Notes: generated from the letters alone by a model not told the origin. Counted from the first letter of the stretch, positions 1-8,964 are shown. The stretch: 64,000 nt of DNA from Sulfitobacter sp. EhC04 (GCF_001650875.1 NZ_LXYI01000030.1:1-64000); one strand, 5' to 3'. A program made the numbers and translations.

Positions 1-487
1 GTCGCCGCTGCAGCTCCCGCTGACAGCAGCCACAAACCTTGGACAAAGCGGCCGGCGATCACAAGCACCCAAGCCCGGAACAAGCCGAAAGCGCCCGGCC
101 ATCGCCTGCCCATCGCACCAAAGGTGCGCCGTCAATCGTCGGCATGCCTTTGGCATGACCGGCGGTTAGCCGACGGCCCGGCTTGCGTTTTTGTTACGTC
201 GGCGGTCAAAAGGCCCCATGCCCGCCGTCCGCCGCATCTTACGGCCCGAGGATGTGCAGGCCCCGGCATATCCGGCCACCTGAGCAAGATCTTGCCTCCC
301 CGCGCAGGACAAATTGAAGCACCTCATCACCCACTTGATTTGCCATGCGATTTCCGTTATGCGGGCAGGGCTAACGTTATTCTTTTTCGACCCACTGTCT
401 CCCTTACACGGCGTTCAGTCCCGATCCAGATCGACCACGCCACGCTGTCGCATAGTGCGGACAGACCCAAAAACGGAGACTACGGAT
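1..487. other. Non-coding left edge upstream of the cold-shock gene
   Basis: No open frame here resembles a protein family. The overlapping frames lack a ribosome-binding site and run through a dispersed repeat copy (71-187). The last 120 bases before the cold-shock gene become less GC-rich and should contain its promoter and 5' leader. I cannot place -35 and -10 boxes with confidence. Confidence 0.5.
71..187. repeat. Dispersed repeat family C, copy 1
   Basis: This stretch of about 117 bp closely matches 7641-7756. Shared blocks include AAGCCCGGAA near the left end, GGCCATCGCCTGCC, the small hairpin CATGCCTTTGGCATG and GGCCCGGCTTGCG at the right end. The right arm has drifted: the fully palindromic arm of copy 2 is interrupted here. 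It lies in a gap between genes and codes for nothing recognisable. The copy number in the genome cannot be judged from one window. Confidence 0.75.
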
Positions 488-694
488 ATGGCCACTGGCA
501 CCGTAAAATGGTTCAACACAACAAAAGGCTTCGGCTTTATCGCACCCGATGGCGGCAGCAAGGACGTTTTCGTCCACATTTCTGCTGTTGAGCGCGCAGG
601 CCTGACCGGCCTGGCAGACGACCAGAAAGTGACATTCGACATCGAAGCGGGCCGTGACGGTCGCGAATCGGCGACGAACATCGCGCTGGCATAA
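488..694 (+). CDS. cspA: Cold-shock domain protein (CspA family)
   Basis: A 68-residue single OB-fold protein, the normal length for CspA. It starts [10 protein letters not shown], has the RNP1 motif KGFGFI at residues 15-20 and the RNP2 motif VFVHIS around residue 30. Family members bind single-stranded RNA and DNA in the cytoplasm and act as RNA chaperones or antiterminators. The ATG at 488 was chosen because the family N-terminus begins exactly there and a GGAG lies about 9 bases upstream; the longer upstream frame has no family similarity. The gene is monocistronic, with a strong terminator just after it. Which Csp paralogue this is, and whether it is cold-induced, cannot be told from sequence. 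Confidence 0.95.
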   Translation: MATGTVKWFNTTKGFGFIAPDGGSKDVFVHISAVERAGLTGLADDQKVTFDIEAGRDGRESATNIALA

Positions 695-715
695 GCCACC
701 CTGCGACGACATTTG

Positions 716-746
716 AAACGCGGTCCCTGGAAAGGGGCCGCGTTTT
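716..746 (+). terminator. Rho-independent terminator of the cold-shock gene
   Basis: A 12-bp stem (AAACGCGGTCCC paired with GGGGCCGCGTTT, one G-T pair) with a 6-base loop is followed by a short T run. It lies 22 bases after the cspA stop codon. The convergent dehydrogenase gene ends at 763, so it may serve both strands. Confidence 0.85.
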
Positions 747-762
747 GCGTTTGCAGCAGGGG

Positions 763-1707
763 TTACCGGCGCACGGGCACTTCGTATCCGCGTTCCTCGG
801 GTTCATCATCGACCAATTCGGTCGGAAACCCCGGTGCGGTGATGCTGAGGCCCGTCGCCTCCTCCAGCCGTTCGATCATCCGGTCTGACTGGGCGCTGAC
901 CCCATAGCGGCGCTGCCCGTCACTCAGCATCCCGATGATCTGCGGCGACAGTTCCAGCGGCACGCCATTGTCATCAGCCAGTTTCTGAAACAGGCCCACG
1001 TCCTTTTGCACCAGGTCGAGGGTGAAATTCACATCCCGCGACCCCGACAGGATCAACTGGCTTTCGGTCTCATGCACGAATGAATTGCCCGACGAGGCCG
1101 CAATCGCCTCATAGGTCACGCCAAGGTCCATGCCCGCCGCCTTCATCACCGTCAGCGCCTCGCAGAGCGACAACAGGTTGATCGTGGCCAGATAGTTGGT
1201 CATCACCTTCAGCGTGCTGGACACGCCCACATCGCCCACATGCAGGATGCGGCGGCCCATATGGGTCAGGATCGGCAGTACCTTTTCAAAGGTCGGTCGC
1301 GTGCAGCCCGCATAGATACTGATGTTGCCCGTGTCCGCCCGGTGACAACCGCCCGAAACCGGGCAATCCACCGCTTCTCCCCCCTTTGCGATCACCACGT
1401 CGGCATGGGCCTTGATCTGGCCCGCATCGGTGGTGGACATCTCCATCCAGACCTTGCCGGGGCCGACATGGGGCAGCATCTGCGCCAGCACGGCGGCACA
1501 GGCGGCGGGGCTGGGCAGGCAGGTGATGACCACATCGCAGGTCTGCATCAACGCGCCGGGATCGGCGGCGGGTTTCGCGCCCCTGGCCACCTTCGCCGCC
1601 ACCAGTTCCGCATTCAGGTCATGGACATGCAGGTCCACGCCGTTGCGCAGCAACGATCCCGCCAGCTTGCCACCGACGTTTCCCAATCCAACAAATCCGA
1701 CTTTCAT
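763..1707 (-). CDS. NAD(P)-dependent beta-hydroxyacid dehydrogenase (3-hydroxyisobutyrate dehydrogenase family)
   Basis: 314 residues, typical for the family. The N-terminal Rossmann fold shows GLGNVGG at residues 7-13. The substrate-binding signature DCPVSGG is at 114-120 and the catalytic lysine is K167 in LKVMTNY. The C-terminal half is the all-helical NAD-binding_11 type domain. Family members oxidise 3-hydroxyisobutyrate, tartronate semialdehyde, 4-hydroxybutyrate or related acids; the substrate cannot be assigned from these motifs. An AGGAGAG ribosome-binding site precedes the ATG at 1707. The gene stands alone, and its neighbours give no pathway clue. Confidence 0.88.
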   Translation of the reverse strand: MKVGFVGLGNVGGKLAGSLLRNGVDLHVHDLNAELVAAKVARGAKPAADPGALMQTCDVVITCLPSPAACAAVLAQMLPHVGPGKVWMEMSTTDAGQIKAHADVVIAKGGEAVDCPVSGGCHRADTGNISIYAGCTRPTFEKVLPILTHMGRRILHVGDVGVSSTLKVMTNYLATINLLSLCEALTVMKAAGMDLGVTYEAIAASSGNSFVHETESQLILSGSRDVNFTLDLVQKDVGLFQKLADDNGVPLELSPQIIGMLSDGQRRYGVSAQSDRMIERLEEATGLSITAPGFPTELVDDEPEERGYEVPVRR

Positions 1708-1840
1708 ATGTCTCTCCTGTCGCAGTCCTACGCATCAGCGCGGCTGACCCGCGACCTGTCGCGCCTGATTGCGACGGGAAACCGGGGCAAAGCCGCAGGC
1801 AATGGATGAAATGGCCCGCAGCCTCCCCCCTGACGGCCGG

Positions 1841-3301
1841 TTACTTTGCGTAGCCGCCCAGAAAGCTGAAATCAGAGCGGTTGCCGCCCTTGTCGGTCGC
1901 AATGTCGTGGCAGTTGATACAGGAGGACGACCCGCCCCGGTTCAGCGTGCCATCGGGATGCACCACCGGCACATCCTGCAGAAAGGTCTCCAGCGTGCTG
2001 TTGACCATATAGATCGGGGCCGGGAATGGGCGCAGCGGGTCGGGGTGGTCCAACCCGCCATTGGCCCATTGCACGCCGATCAACTGATAATTCGCCCAGA
2101 CCGATCCGGCCAGCGCGTCCTGAAACACCTTGTCGACATTTTTTGCACTCTCATAGACTTCCCAGCAGCGGGTGACCTGCGTGCCAGCGCCGGATTGGGT
2201 CAGGTATTTCTCCGCATAGGGCATGTCCGGTTCCCACAGGTAATTCTTCAACTCCAGCCCGATATTTGGGGTACAGGCCCCCTGCGCGTCCGCGCAACTC
2301 GCATCGAAAAAGGCCCAGCCGGTGCCTGCGTCCTGCGGCACCGGGCAGGAGCCGACCGGCGGATAGGGTTCCAGCCCGCTGACCGTCGCGGCAGTGTTCT
2401 TCTGCGAGGGCGCGGCCCCTGCCGCATCCGGGGCGTTGCGGATATGTTCAAAGGTCGCCCAGACCCAATTGTCGGAAAATGCGGTGGGATTGGTGATCTT
2501 GTGCATGATGTGCATGCCCACAAGCCCCACCGTCACCTCAAGGCACAGCGGCTGCCCGGTTGCGGAATTCTCCGCCCCGATCATCAGCGTCGCGGGCAGT
2601 GTGAAATACCCCATCGGGTTGCTGTCATCGGCCAGCACGCGCCAGGCTGTCTTCAGTTCCATCGCGCCGGGCGATCCGGTCAGGCCGCGCGGCAGGTCCC
2701 AGCCCTGCGGATTCGCGGCGGCAAAGGCCTTTTGCCCCGCTTGCGTGGTCAACCCGTTGTCGCGCAGATAGCCGACTTCTACCGGGTTCATGCGGATGTC
2801 GTACATGACAAAATTGCCATCCACGTCAATCAGCGGCGACGCGGTGAAAGGCTCGATAAAGGAGGATGAGGTCAGCTTCGAGGTCTGCGCCAGCACCATG
2901 CGGCCCTGCGGCGTGCAGGCGGCCTCGGCGTCGTCGGCAACCAGATTGGCCTGTGGAAAGACCGCGTCGATGCCAAGATAGCTTTCCCAGACCCGTGGCG
3001 CATCGGGATCGTCCAGTATGCTGCCCATGGGCGCGCCGCTGGCATCCGCAGGCCAGTTCAGCGCGACAAAACTCTGCCAGCCGAAATAGTCGAAATTCTG
3101 CTGCTGCACCCCGTCTTCGGTTTCAAGGTTGGTGGTCGGCGTATAGCCCAGCGGCACATCGAGGTTCGGCATGTCACTGGGCAGGGTTGCGCAAAGCTCT
3201 GCCGCGCCGGTCACGCAAAGCGCATCCTGCTGGTAATCCGCAAATGCGGGTGCCGCACAAAGAACGAAGGCCGCAGCGAGGGCGGAAGGATAATGTCTCA
3301 T
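1841..3301 (-). CDS. Exported protein with a single C-terminal haem c motif
   Basis: The ATG at 3301 gives a 486-residue protein beginning with a clear Sec signal peptide (MRHYPSALAAAFVLCAAPAFA, cleavage near residue 21). A longer upstream frame would bury this signal and was rejected. The only haem-attachment site is CINCH at residues 461-465, about 20 residues from the C-terminus, so nearly all of the protein is a non-haem domain of roughly 430 residues that I do not recognise. It contains several Cys residues that could form disulfides in the periplasm. Convergent or divergent neighbours (dehydrogenase, pirin) are not obviously linked. It is probably a periplasmic mono-haem cytochrome or haem-containing enzyme of unknown reaction. 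Confidence 0.7.
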   Translation of the reverse strand: MRHYPSALAAAFVLCAAPAFADYQQDALCVTGAAELCATLPSDMPNLDVPLGYTPTTNLETEDGVQQQNFDYFGWQSFVALNWPADASGAPMGSILDDPDAPRVWESYLGIDAVFPQANLVADDAEAACTPQGRMVLAQTSKLTSSSFIEPFTASPLIDVDGNFVMYDIRMNPVEVGYLRDNGLTTQAGQKAFAAANPQGWDLPRGLTGSPGAMELKTAWRVLADDSNPMGYFTLPATLMIGAENSATGQPLCLEVTVGLVGMHIMHKITNPTAFSDNWVWATFEHIRNAPDAAGAAPSQKNTAATVSGLEPYPPVGSCPVPQDAGTGWAFFDASCADAQGACTPNIGLELKNYLWEPDMPYAEKYLTQSGAGTQVTRCWEVYESAKNVDKVFQDALAGSVWANYQLIGVQWANGGLDHPDPLRPFPAPIYMVNSTLETFLQDVPVVHPDGTLNRGGSSSCINCHDIATDKGGNRSDFSFLGGYAK

Positions 3302-3482
3302 CAAAATCTCCAAAACAAAAATGTTGCTGCTAAAATGCACGCTCAGGTTGTCACTTTTCGACCCGCCGCGCAAGGATTCCCCGCAGCTCCGCATTTTTGC
3401 ACAGTGGCCGTGCCGGCAATTCTCTTTTCAGGCGCGGCGCGCGCACCTATCTGTCTTGCAGCTTCAGACAAGGAGATTTGTC

Positions 3483-4394
3483 ATGTCCCTCAGACCCACA
3501 CTTGAGACACGTCGCGCAATCCCCACGCTTGAAGGGGCGGGCGTCAAGCTGCACCGCGCCTTTGGCTTTCAGGACCCGTCCGAACTGGACCCCTTCCTGC
3601 TGTTCGACGATTTCCGCAACGAACGGCCCGAGGATTTTGAAAAGGGCTTTCCCTGGCACCCGCACCGGGGGATCGAAACCATCACCTATGTGCTGGAAGG
3701 CACGGTCGAACATGGCGATTCCCTGGGCAATACCGGCACGCTGGGGGCCGGGGACGTGCAGTGGATGACAGCCGGGTCCGGCATCCTGCATCAGGAAATG
3801 CCTGCCGGAAACGCGCGTGGGCAGATGCATGGTTTCCAGCTTTGGGGCAACCTGCCCGCCGCGCAAAAGATGACGGCGCCACGGTATCAGGACGTGACCT
3901 CGGCGGACATTCCGGTGGTGACGGATGACGACGGCACGCAGGTCAAGGTGATCACCGGGAATTTCTGGGGCAAGACCGGCCCGGTGGACGGGATCGCCGC
4001 AGACCCGCAGTACCTCGACATTACCGTGCCTGCGGGGGTGAAGAAAACCTTCCGCATCGACACCTACCGCCGGGCATTCGCCTATGTGTTCCAGGGGGCC
4101 GGTGCCTTTGCCGATGCCTCCGCCCCGTCCGGCGTCCTGCTGGAAAAGGAAGTGGCGGGCGAAGAGATCAACATCCGCGACCTCAGCGGCGACCGCACCC
4201 TGATCCGGTTCGGCACCGGGGACGAGGTGACGGTGCAGGCGGGCGAGGAAGGTCTGCGCTTCCTGCTGATCTCCGGCGCGCCGATCGAAGAACCGGTGGC
4301 CTGGCACGGGCCCATCGTGATGAACACCCGCGCCGAGCTGGAACAGGCCTTTGCCGAGTTGCGCAATGGCAAGTTCATCAAACCGGCGCATTGA
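3483..4394 (+). CDS. Pirin family protein
   Basis: 303 residues and two cupin domains, the usual pirin size. The N-terminal cupin carries the metal-site motif HPHRGIETITYVLEG, followed by a second histidine and glutamate in GSGILHQEMP. Known pirins bind Fe(II) or act as quercetin 2,3-dioxygenases; some modulate transcription or pyruvate metabolism. Which role applies here is open. The ATG at 3483 is preceded by AAGGAG at 3470-3475, and the protein N-terminus (MSLRPTLETRRAI) fits the family, so the in-frame extension to 3321 was rejected. The gene is followed by a GC-rich hairpin. Confidence 0.92.
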   Translation: MSLRPTLETRRAIPTLEGAGVKLHRAFGFQDPSELDPFLLFDDFRNERPEDFEKGFPWHPHRGIETITYVLEGTVEHGDSLGNTGTLGAGDVQWMTAGSGILHQEMPAGNARGQMHGFQLWGNLPAAQKMTAPRYQDVTSADIPVVTDDDGTQVKVITGNFWGKTGPVDGIAADPQYLDITVPAGVKKTFRIDTYRRAFAYVFQGAGAFADASAPSGVLLEKEVAGEEINIRDLSGDRTLIRFGTGDEVTVQAGEEGLRFLLISGAPIEEPVAWHGPIVMNTRAELEQAFAELRNGKFIKPAH

Positions 4395-4399
4395 AACAG

Positions 4400-4420
4400 G
4401 GGTGGGCGATGCGCCCACCT
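4400..4420 (+). terminator. Hairpin after the pirin gene, possible terminator
   Basis: GGTGGGCG and CGCCCACC form a perfect 8-bp stem six bases after the pirin stop codon. There is no T tract, so factor-independent termination is uncertain. Confidence 0.4.
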
Positions 4421-4465
4421 CACGTTCTCAGGACAATGGGATGTGATCCGGTTGCAGGGTGCCGG

Positions 4466-4723
4466 TCAGAAATAGCCGTTCCGTTGCAGGCGCCACAGAA
4501 TCAGCGCGCCTGCCCCGATCACCACGACAAAGCCCTTGACCCCAAGAACGATCCGCGCGCCGTAGAGAAAAAGCACAAAGCCGAACATGATGCCCGCGAC
4601 CAGCAGCGCCGTGCCGTTGTCATGACTCGCCAGCCGGATCACGGCGAATGTGCCCAGGGTCATCAGGGTGGCCACCATGGGCATGATCTTTTTCAACCAT
4701 GCAAGATGTTCGTCCTCGGTCAT
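4466..4723 (-). CDS. Small two-helix membrane protein
   Basis: 85 residues. A charged N-terminus (MTEDEHLAWLKK) is followed by a hydrophobic helix near residues 14-30, a short polar turn with SHDNG, a long hydrophobic stretch near 38-60 and another near 63-78. I do not recognise a family. It is convergent with the pirin gene. It is preceded on its upstream side by repeat A copy 1 (4751-4852), which would lie in or next to its promoter region. Its size and amino-acid pattern look like a real conserved inner-membrane protein, but no function can be proposed. Confidence 0.6.
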   Translation of the reverse strand: MTEDEHLAWLKKIMPMVATLMTLGTFAVIRLASHDNGTALLVAGIMFGFVLFLYGARIVLGVKGFVVVIGAGALILWRLQRNGYF

Positions 4724-4750
4724 GCCGCTATCCCCGGGTCAGGCTCCATT

Positions 4751-4852
4751 ACAGCGTCCCGCCTTTAACCTGATACACTTCGTATCGCCGATGTCCCGAA
4801 AGCGCGAAGCGCGGCAGGGTATCGGCGATTCAAGTTTAAGGCGGGGCGCTTT
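4751..4852. repeat. Dispersed palindromic repeat family A, copy 1
   Basis: An element of about 102 bp, nearly identical to 14859-14961 and, in reverse orientation, to 56133-56235. Its ends, AGCGTCCCGCCTTTAAC and GTTTAAGGCGGGGCGCT, are inverted repeats. An inner pair (ATCGCCGATGTCCCG and CAGGGTATCGGCGAT) surrounds a small CGCGAAGCGCG core, so the whole unit can fold into one long imperfect stem. It is non-coding and lies in the 458-base gap between the small membrane protein and the TetR gene. Confidence 0.85.
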
Positions 4853-4870
4853 AACCCCGATCATAGCACA

Positions 4871-4888
4871 TTCCGGGATGTCCCGGAA
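4871..4888. promoter_or_regulatory. Palindrome TTCCGGGA-TG-TCCCGGAA, operator-like
   Basis: A perfect inverted repeat with 8-bp arms and a 2-base centre, placed 19 bases beyond repeat A copy 1 in an intergenic region. The symmetry suits a dimeric regulator, but neither flanking gene start is close enough to assign it. The rest of the gap up to 5181 shows nothing else I can support. Confidence 0.3.
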
Positions 4889-5181
4889 CGATCAGTCGGC
4901 AGCCCTGTTGCGCCCCCCGGCGCACGCCTGGGTCAGCATGTGTTAACCCCGCTGGCCTAAAACCTGCCCTGTCATGACACAGGCCGCAGGGCTTTCACCC
5001 CTGCGGTATCGACCCGGAGAAGAGGCCCGGCATCAGGGCCATATCTGAACGGTTCAGGAATGCGGGGTAAAATCCCGTCTCATACCTCCGATCTGGCGGC
5101 GCCGCCCTTTTTATCGACGCTTCGCGATCAACAGATATCAACAGCAGAACATCACCGCCGGGGATGCCCCGCGCGGGCGAT

Positions 5182-5766
5182 TCAGGCTGCGCTGACCGCC
5201 TTGCGCACCATGTCCCAGTATTGCGCGACGACCTCGTCCAGCGACAGCCGGCCGCTTTCGCGGAACCATGTGTTCACCCCGGTCAGCATCGCGATGATCG
5301 CCAGCGTCACGATCTTGGTGTCCTTGACGGCGAAATCGCCGCTGTCCACGCCTGTGCGCAGGACGTTTTCCAGCCGGTCCTCATACATCCGGCGCAGGCG
5401 TTCGACCTCGGCAAAGTTTTCCGCGTCGAGGTTGCGCAATTCCATATAGGCGATGAAGACCTCATCGGGCCGGTCCGCGTGGAACCGGATGTGAAAGGCG
5501 ACAAAGGATTCAAGCTGCGCCAATGCGCCGCCCTCGGGCACCGGCAGGGCCGCCAGCAGATCCACAAGGTGATCGCGCATCAGTTCGAACAGCAGGGTCT
5601 GCTTGTCGGGTGTATAGTTGTAAAGCGCCCCGGCCTGCACCCCGACCTCGGCCGCAATGGCGCGCATCGACACCGCCGCATAGCCGCCACGCGCGAACAG
5701 CCTCAGTGCGGCGGCACGGACCCGCGGCCCGGTGATGTCGGAATGTGAACCTGCTGTACGTGCCAT
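5182..5766 (-). CDS. TetR family transcriptional regulator
   Basis: 194 residues with a classic TetR N-terminal helix-turn-helix (about residues 10-56: AALRLFARGGYAAVSMRAIA, then a recognition helix ending in GALYNYTPDKQTLLF). The C-terminal ligand-binding part is all helical and resembles TetR_C groups seen with fatty-acid or acyl-CoA sensors, but the ligand cannot be assigned. It is divergent from a small lipoprotein gene with only 77 bases between starts. That gap holds a short palindrome, CTGTC-A-GACAG (5813-5823), which could be an autoregulatory operator. Confidence 0.92.
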   Translation of the reverse strand: MARTAGSHSDITGPRVRAAALRLFARGGYAAVSMRAIAAEVGVQAGALYNYTPDKQTLLFELMRDHLVDLLAALPVPEGGALAQLESFVAFHIRFHADRPDEVFIAYMELRNLDAENFAEVERLRRMYEDRLENVLRTGVDSGDFAVKDTKIVTLAIIAMLTGVNTWFRESGRLSLDEVVAQYWDMVRKAVSAA

Positions 5767-5843
5767 GGGCCCTGATTAATGAAACCGCATGGGAAAGCAA
5801 AGCCCGCTTGCGCTGTCAGACAGGCTGGTGCAAGAAAGTTGTC

Positions 5844-6134
5844 ATGAGCATTCGCCCCCTGATCGCCCTGCTGGCCGCCTGTTGCCTTGCCGCCTGCACC
5901 CAGTTTCCCGAACTGGACAGGACGATCTCGCCCGAGATGGCGGCCTCCGACTACCCTGCCCTTGTGCCGCTTGAACCGGTGCTGGCGCAGGCCACGGCGG
6001 GCCGGGTCGATGCGCAGGCCACCCAGGCCCAGTTGGAGGCGCGGGTGGCGCGGCTGAGGTCACGCGCAGCACGGATGCGCGGATCAATCCTGTCGGGCCG
6101 GGAACGTCAGCGTCTGGCAGAAGGTCTGCAATAG
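5844..6134 (+). CDS. Small lipoprotein, function unknown
   Basis: 96 residues from the ATG at 5844. The N-terminus is a lipoprotein signal (MSIRPLIALLAACCLAACTQ) with lipobox LAAC, so the mature protein should begin at Cys18 or so and be anchored in a membrane. The remainder is Ala/Arg-rich and helical: residues 50-85 look like a short amphipathic coiled region. The upstream in-frame extension to 5745 would destroy the signal and was rejected. It is divergent from the TetR gene and about 95 bases upstream of homoserine dehydrogenase. No known family recognised. Confidence 0.75.
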   Translation: MSIRPLIALLAACCLAACTQFPELDRTISPEMAASDYPALVPLEPVLAQATAGRVDAQATQAQLEARVARLRSRAARMRGSILSGRERQRLAEGLQ

Positions 6135-6229
6135 CGCCGCTTCCGCGGTCCTGCGTTGCGCGCCGCCTGTGAAACGGCTACATCGCGGCTGAACCCAAAA
6201 CGCCTGACCACAGCCAAAGGATTTCGCCC

Positions 6230-7516
6230 ATGTCTGACCCCCTTCGCCTTGGTATTGCCGGTCTGGGCACGGTGGGGGTTGGTGTGGTGCGCATCATCCG
6301 CCAGCAAGCCGCCCTGCTGGAGGCGCGGACCGGGCGCAAGATCACCATTTCCGCCGTCTCTGCCCGCACCAGGGGCCGCGACCGGGGTGTCAATCTGGAC
6401 AGCTACGCATGGGAGGACGATCCCGTCGCCCTGGCCAATCGTGACGATGTCGATGTCTTTGTCGAACTCATGGGCGGCGCAGATGGCCCCGCCAAAAACG
6501 CCACCGACGCGGCGCTGAAAGCGGGCAAGCAGGTGGTCACGGCAAACAAGGCGATGCTGGCGATCCATGGTCAGGCGCTGGCCGAACTGGCAGAGGCGCA
6601 GGGCGTCAACCTGCGTTTCGAGGCCGCCGTCGCGGGCGGCATCCCCGTCGTCAAGACGCTGATGGAAGGGCTGGCAGGCAACGCCATCACCCGTGTGATG
6701 GGCGTGATGAACGGGTCGTGCAACTATATCCTGACCCGGATGGAGAATTCCGGCAAAACCTATCAGGAGATCTTTGCCGAGGCCGACGGTCTGGGCTATC
6801 TGGAGGCCGATCCGCAACTGGACGTGGGCGGCATTGATGCGGCGCACAAGCTGGCGATCCTGTCCGCCATCGCCTTTGGCGCACAGGTGGATTTCGCGGG
6901 CATCCATTTGGAAGGCATTGAGCGGGTCAGCATCGAGGACATCCACGCCGCCGCCGACATGGGGTACAAGATCAAGCTGCTGGGCGTGGCGCAAAAGACC
7001 GGGCGCGGGTTGGAACAGCGGATGCAGCCCTGTCTGGTGCCCGAAACCTCCCCTCTGGGTCAGCTGGATGGTGGCACCAATATGGTCGTGCTGGATGGCG
7101 ATTCCGTGGGTCAGATCGTGCTGCGCGGCGCAGGTGCGGGCGAAGGCCCCACCGCCAGCGCGGTGATGGCCGATATCTGCGATATTGCACGCGGGATGCA
7201 GATGCCCGTCTTTGGCCAGCCTGCCGCCGGTCTGGAACTGGCCAAATCCGCCAAGTCCAAGACCCCGGCCCCCTATTACCTGCGCATGAAATTGGTCGAT
7301 AAACCCGGTGCCCTGGCCAAGATCGCCACGGTTCTGGGCGAAGCGGGCGTCAGCATCAACAGGATGCGGCAATACGAACATGATGCCGCCTCGGCCCCGG
7401 TGCTGATCGTGACCCACAAGACCATCCCCGCCGATCTGGACCGCGCGATTGCCGCGATGGATGGCACCGGCGTGATGGCGGGCCCGCCCGTCGCCCTGCG
7501 CATCGAAGAGGTCTGA
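6230..7516 (+). CDS. hom: Homoserine dehydrogenase
   Basis: 428 residues, the usual length for the ACT-containing monofunctional form. The NAD(P)-binding motif GLGTVGVGV is near residue 10. The catalytic region includes TANKAMLA, the GVMNGSCNYIL loop and DVGGIDAAHKLAIL. The C-terminal ACT domain (from about residue 350, YYLRMKLVDKPGALAKIA) gives feedback control, classically by threonine. The enzyme reduces aspartate semialdehyde to homoserine in Thr/Met/Ile synthesis in the cytoplasm. The gene is not in an obvious operon: a 424-base non-coding gap follows. Confidence 0.97.
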   Translation: MSDPLRLGIAGLGTVGVGVVRIIRQQAALLEARTGRKITISAVSARTRGRDRGVNLDSYAWEDDPVALANRDDVDVFVELMGGADGPAKNATDAALKAGKQVVTANKAMLAIHGQALAELAEAQGVNLRFEAAVAGGIPVVKTLMEGLAGNAITRVMGVMNGSCNYILTRMENSGKTYQEIFAEADGLGYLEADPQLDVGGIDAAHKLAILSAIAFGAQVDFAGIHLEGIERVSIEDIHAAADMGYKIKLLGVAQKTGRGLEQRMQPCLVPETSPLGQLDGGTNMVVLDGDSVGQIVLRGAGAGEGPTASAVMADICDIARGMQMPVFGQPAAGLELAKSAKSKTPAPYYLRMKLVDKPGALAKIATVLGEAGVSINRMRQYEHDAASAPVLIVTHKTIPADLDRAIAAMDGTGVMAGPPVALRIEEV

Positions 7517-7940
7517 GGCGCCAGACCTGGTTCATTTACGGGTCCGCTCTTTCATTGACGGCATGGTTTGCGACACAGGTCGGACATGTGCTGCGGTGTG
7601 AGTCTGCGTCGGGAATGCGGGAGGTTGCTGTCTTTCGCCAAAGCCCGGAATCAAGCCGAAGGTGCCGGGCCATCGCCTGCCCGCCGGTCGCACCAAGGTG
7701 CGCCCTTGATCGTCGGCATGCCTTTGGCATGACGGCAGGCGATGGCCCGGCTTGCGCGTTGCGTTGGTGGGAAAGGGCATTTCACGGACCGTTGTCGCGC
7801 CGCTGAAATCTGTCCCTGAAACACCCGCCCCCGGCGCGTGAACCCTGGGCCGGGGATACCCGTGCCGCCATGGCGTGCTTGTACGAAACCGCTTGGCGCG
7901 ATAGAGGACAGGGCAATATTAACACCGCCAAGGAATTACC
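7517..7940. other. Intergenic region between hom and glpX
   Basis: A 424-base gap. The centre is repeat C copy 2 (7641-7756). The last 20 bases hold the glpX ribosome-binding site (AAGGAATTACC before the ATG). Frames on either strand have no family similarity and follow the palindromic repeat. The glpX promoter should lie in 7800-7925, but no confident boxes were found. Confidence 0.5.
7641..7756. repeat. Dispersed repeat family C, copy 2
   Basis: This is the better-preserved copy. The 18-bp arms GCCGGGCCATCGCCTGCC (7664-7681) and its exact complement (7734-7751) enclose two smaller hairpins, GCACCAAGGTGC and CATGCCTTTGGCATG. The unit would fold as a cruciform or a branched RNA. It matches copy 1 at 71-187 along its length. 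Parts of it resemble family B (the CGGAATCAAG and CCGGGCC blocks), so B and C look like related modular repeats. Confidence 0.8.
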
Positions 7941-8909
7941 ATGCCCACATCCGCCGATTTCCAAGACCGTATGCTGTCGCTGGGCCTTGCCCGCGTGTCG
8001 GAAGCCGCCGCACTTGCCTCGGCCAGCCTGATTGGCAAGGGCGACGAGAAAGCCGCCGACCAGGCCGCCGTGAACGCCATGCGCACCCAGTTGAACATGC
8101 TGGACATCGCCGGGGTTGTGGTCATCGGCGAGGGCGAGCGCGACGAGGCACCGATGCTCTATATCGGCGAGGAAGTCGGCACCGGAAACGGACCCGGCGT
8201 GGACATCGCGCTGGACCCGCTGGAAGGCACCACGCTGACCGCCAAGGACATGCCCAATGCGCTGACCGTGATCGCCATGGGCCCGCGCGGTTCGATGCTG
8301 CACGCGCCCGACACCTATATGGACAAGCTGGCCATCGGGCCGGGCTATGCGACAGATGTTGTCACGCTGGACATGCGCCCCGCCGAGCGGGTCAAGGCGC
8401 TGGCGGCGGCCAAGGGCTGTGCGGTTGCGGACATCACCGTCTGTATCCTGGAACGCCCCCGCCACGAAGAGATGATCGCCGAGGTCCGCGCCACCGGTGC
8501 GGCGATCCGGCTGATCACCGATGGCGACGTGGCCGGTGTCATGCATTGCGCCGATCCGCAGACCGGGATCGACATGTACATGGGTGCCGGTGGCGCGCCC
8601 GAGGGGGTGCTGGCCGCCGCCGCGCTGAAATGCATGGGCGGGCAGATGTACGGGCGGCTGCTGTTTCGCAACGACGATGAGCGTGGCCGGGCCAGCAAGG
8701 CCGGCATCACCGATTTCGACCGCATCTACACCCGCGATGAAATGGTGACGGAAGACGTGATCTTTGCCGCGACCGGCGTCACCGGCGGCACCATCCTGCC
8801 GGGCGTGAAGCGCGAACCCGGCTGGATGACCACCGAGACCCTGATCATGCGGTCCAAGACCGGCTCTGTGCGGCGCATCAACTATCGCACGCCGGTCGCA
8901 AAAGACTGA
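7941..8909 (+). CDS. glpX: Class II fructose-1,6-bisphosphatase
   Basis: 322 residues, family length. Signature GEGERDEAPMLYIGEE near residues 57-72 and DIALDPLEGTT near 88-98 form the metal- and phosphate-binding site of GlpX enzymes. It hydrolyses fructose-1,6-bisphosphate to fructose-6-phosphate in gluconeogenesis; in alphaproteobacteria some homologues also act on sedoheptulose-1,7-bisphosphate. RecJ follows after 55 bases on the same strand, so the two may be co-transcribed, a pairing often seen in this group of bacteria as I recall it. Confidence 0.95.
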   Translation: MPTSADFQDRMLSLGLARVSEAAALASASLIGKGDEKAADQAAVNAMRTQLNMLDIAGVVVIGEGERDEAPMLYIGEEVGTGNGPGVDIALDPLEGTTLTAKDMPNALTVIAMGPRGSMLHAPDTYMDKLAIGPGYATDVVTLDMRPAERVKALAAAKGCAVADITVCILERPRHEEMIAEVRATGAAIRLITDGDVAGVMHCADPQTGIDMYMGAGGAPEGVLAAAALKCMGGQMYGRLLFRNDDERGRASKAGITDFDRIYTRDEMVTEDVIFAATGVTGGTILPGVKREPGWMTTETLIMRSKTGSVRRINYRTPVAKD

Positions 8910-8964
8910 CCGCGCGCCCGTGGCGGGCGGTGGCTTGTGTATATTTTTGGAACAATGAAGCGGG

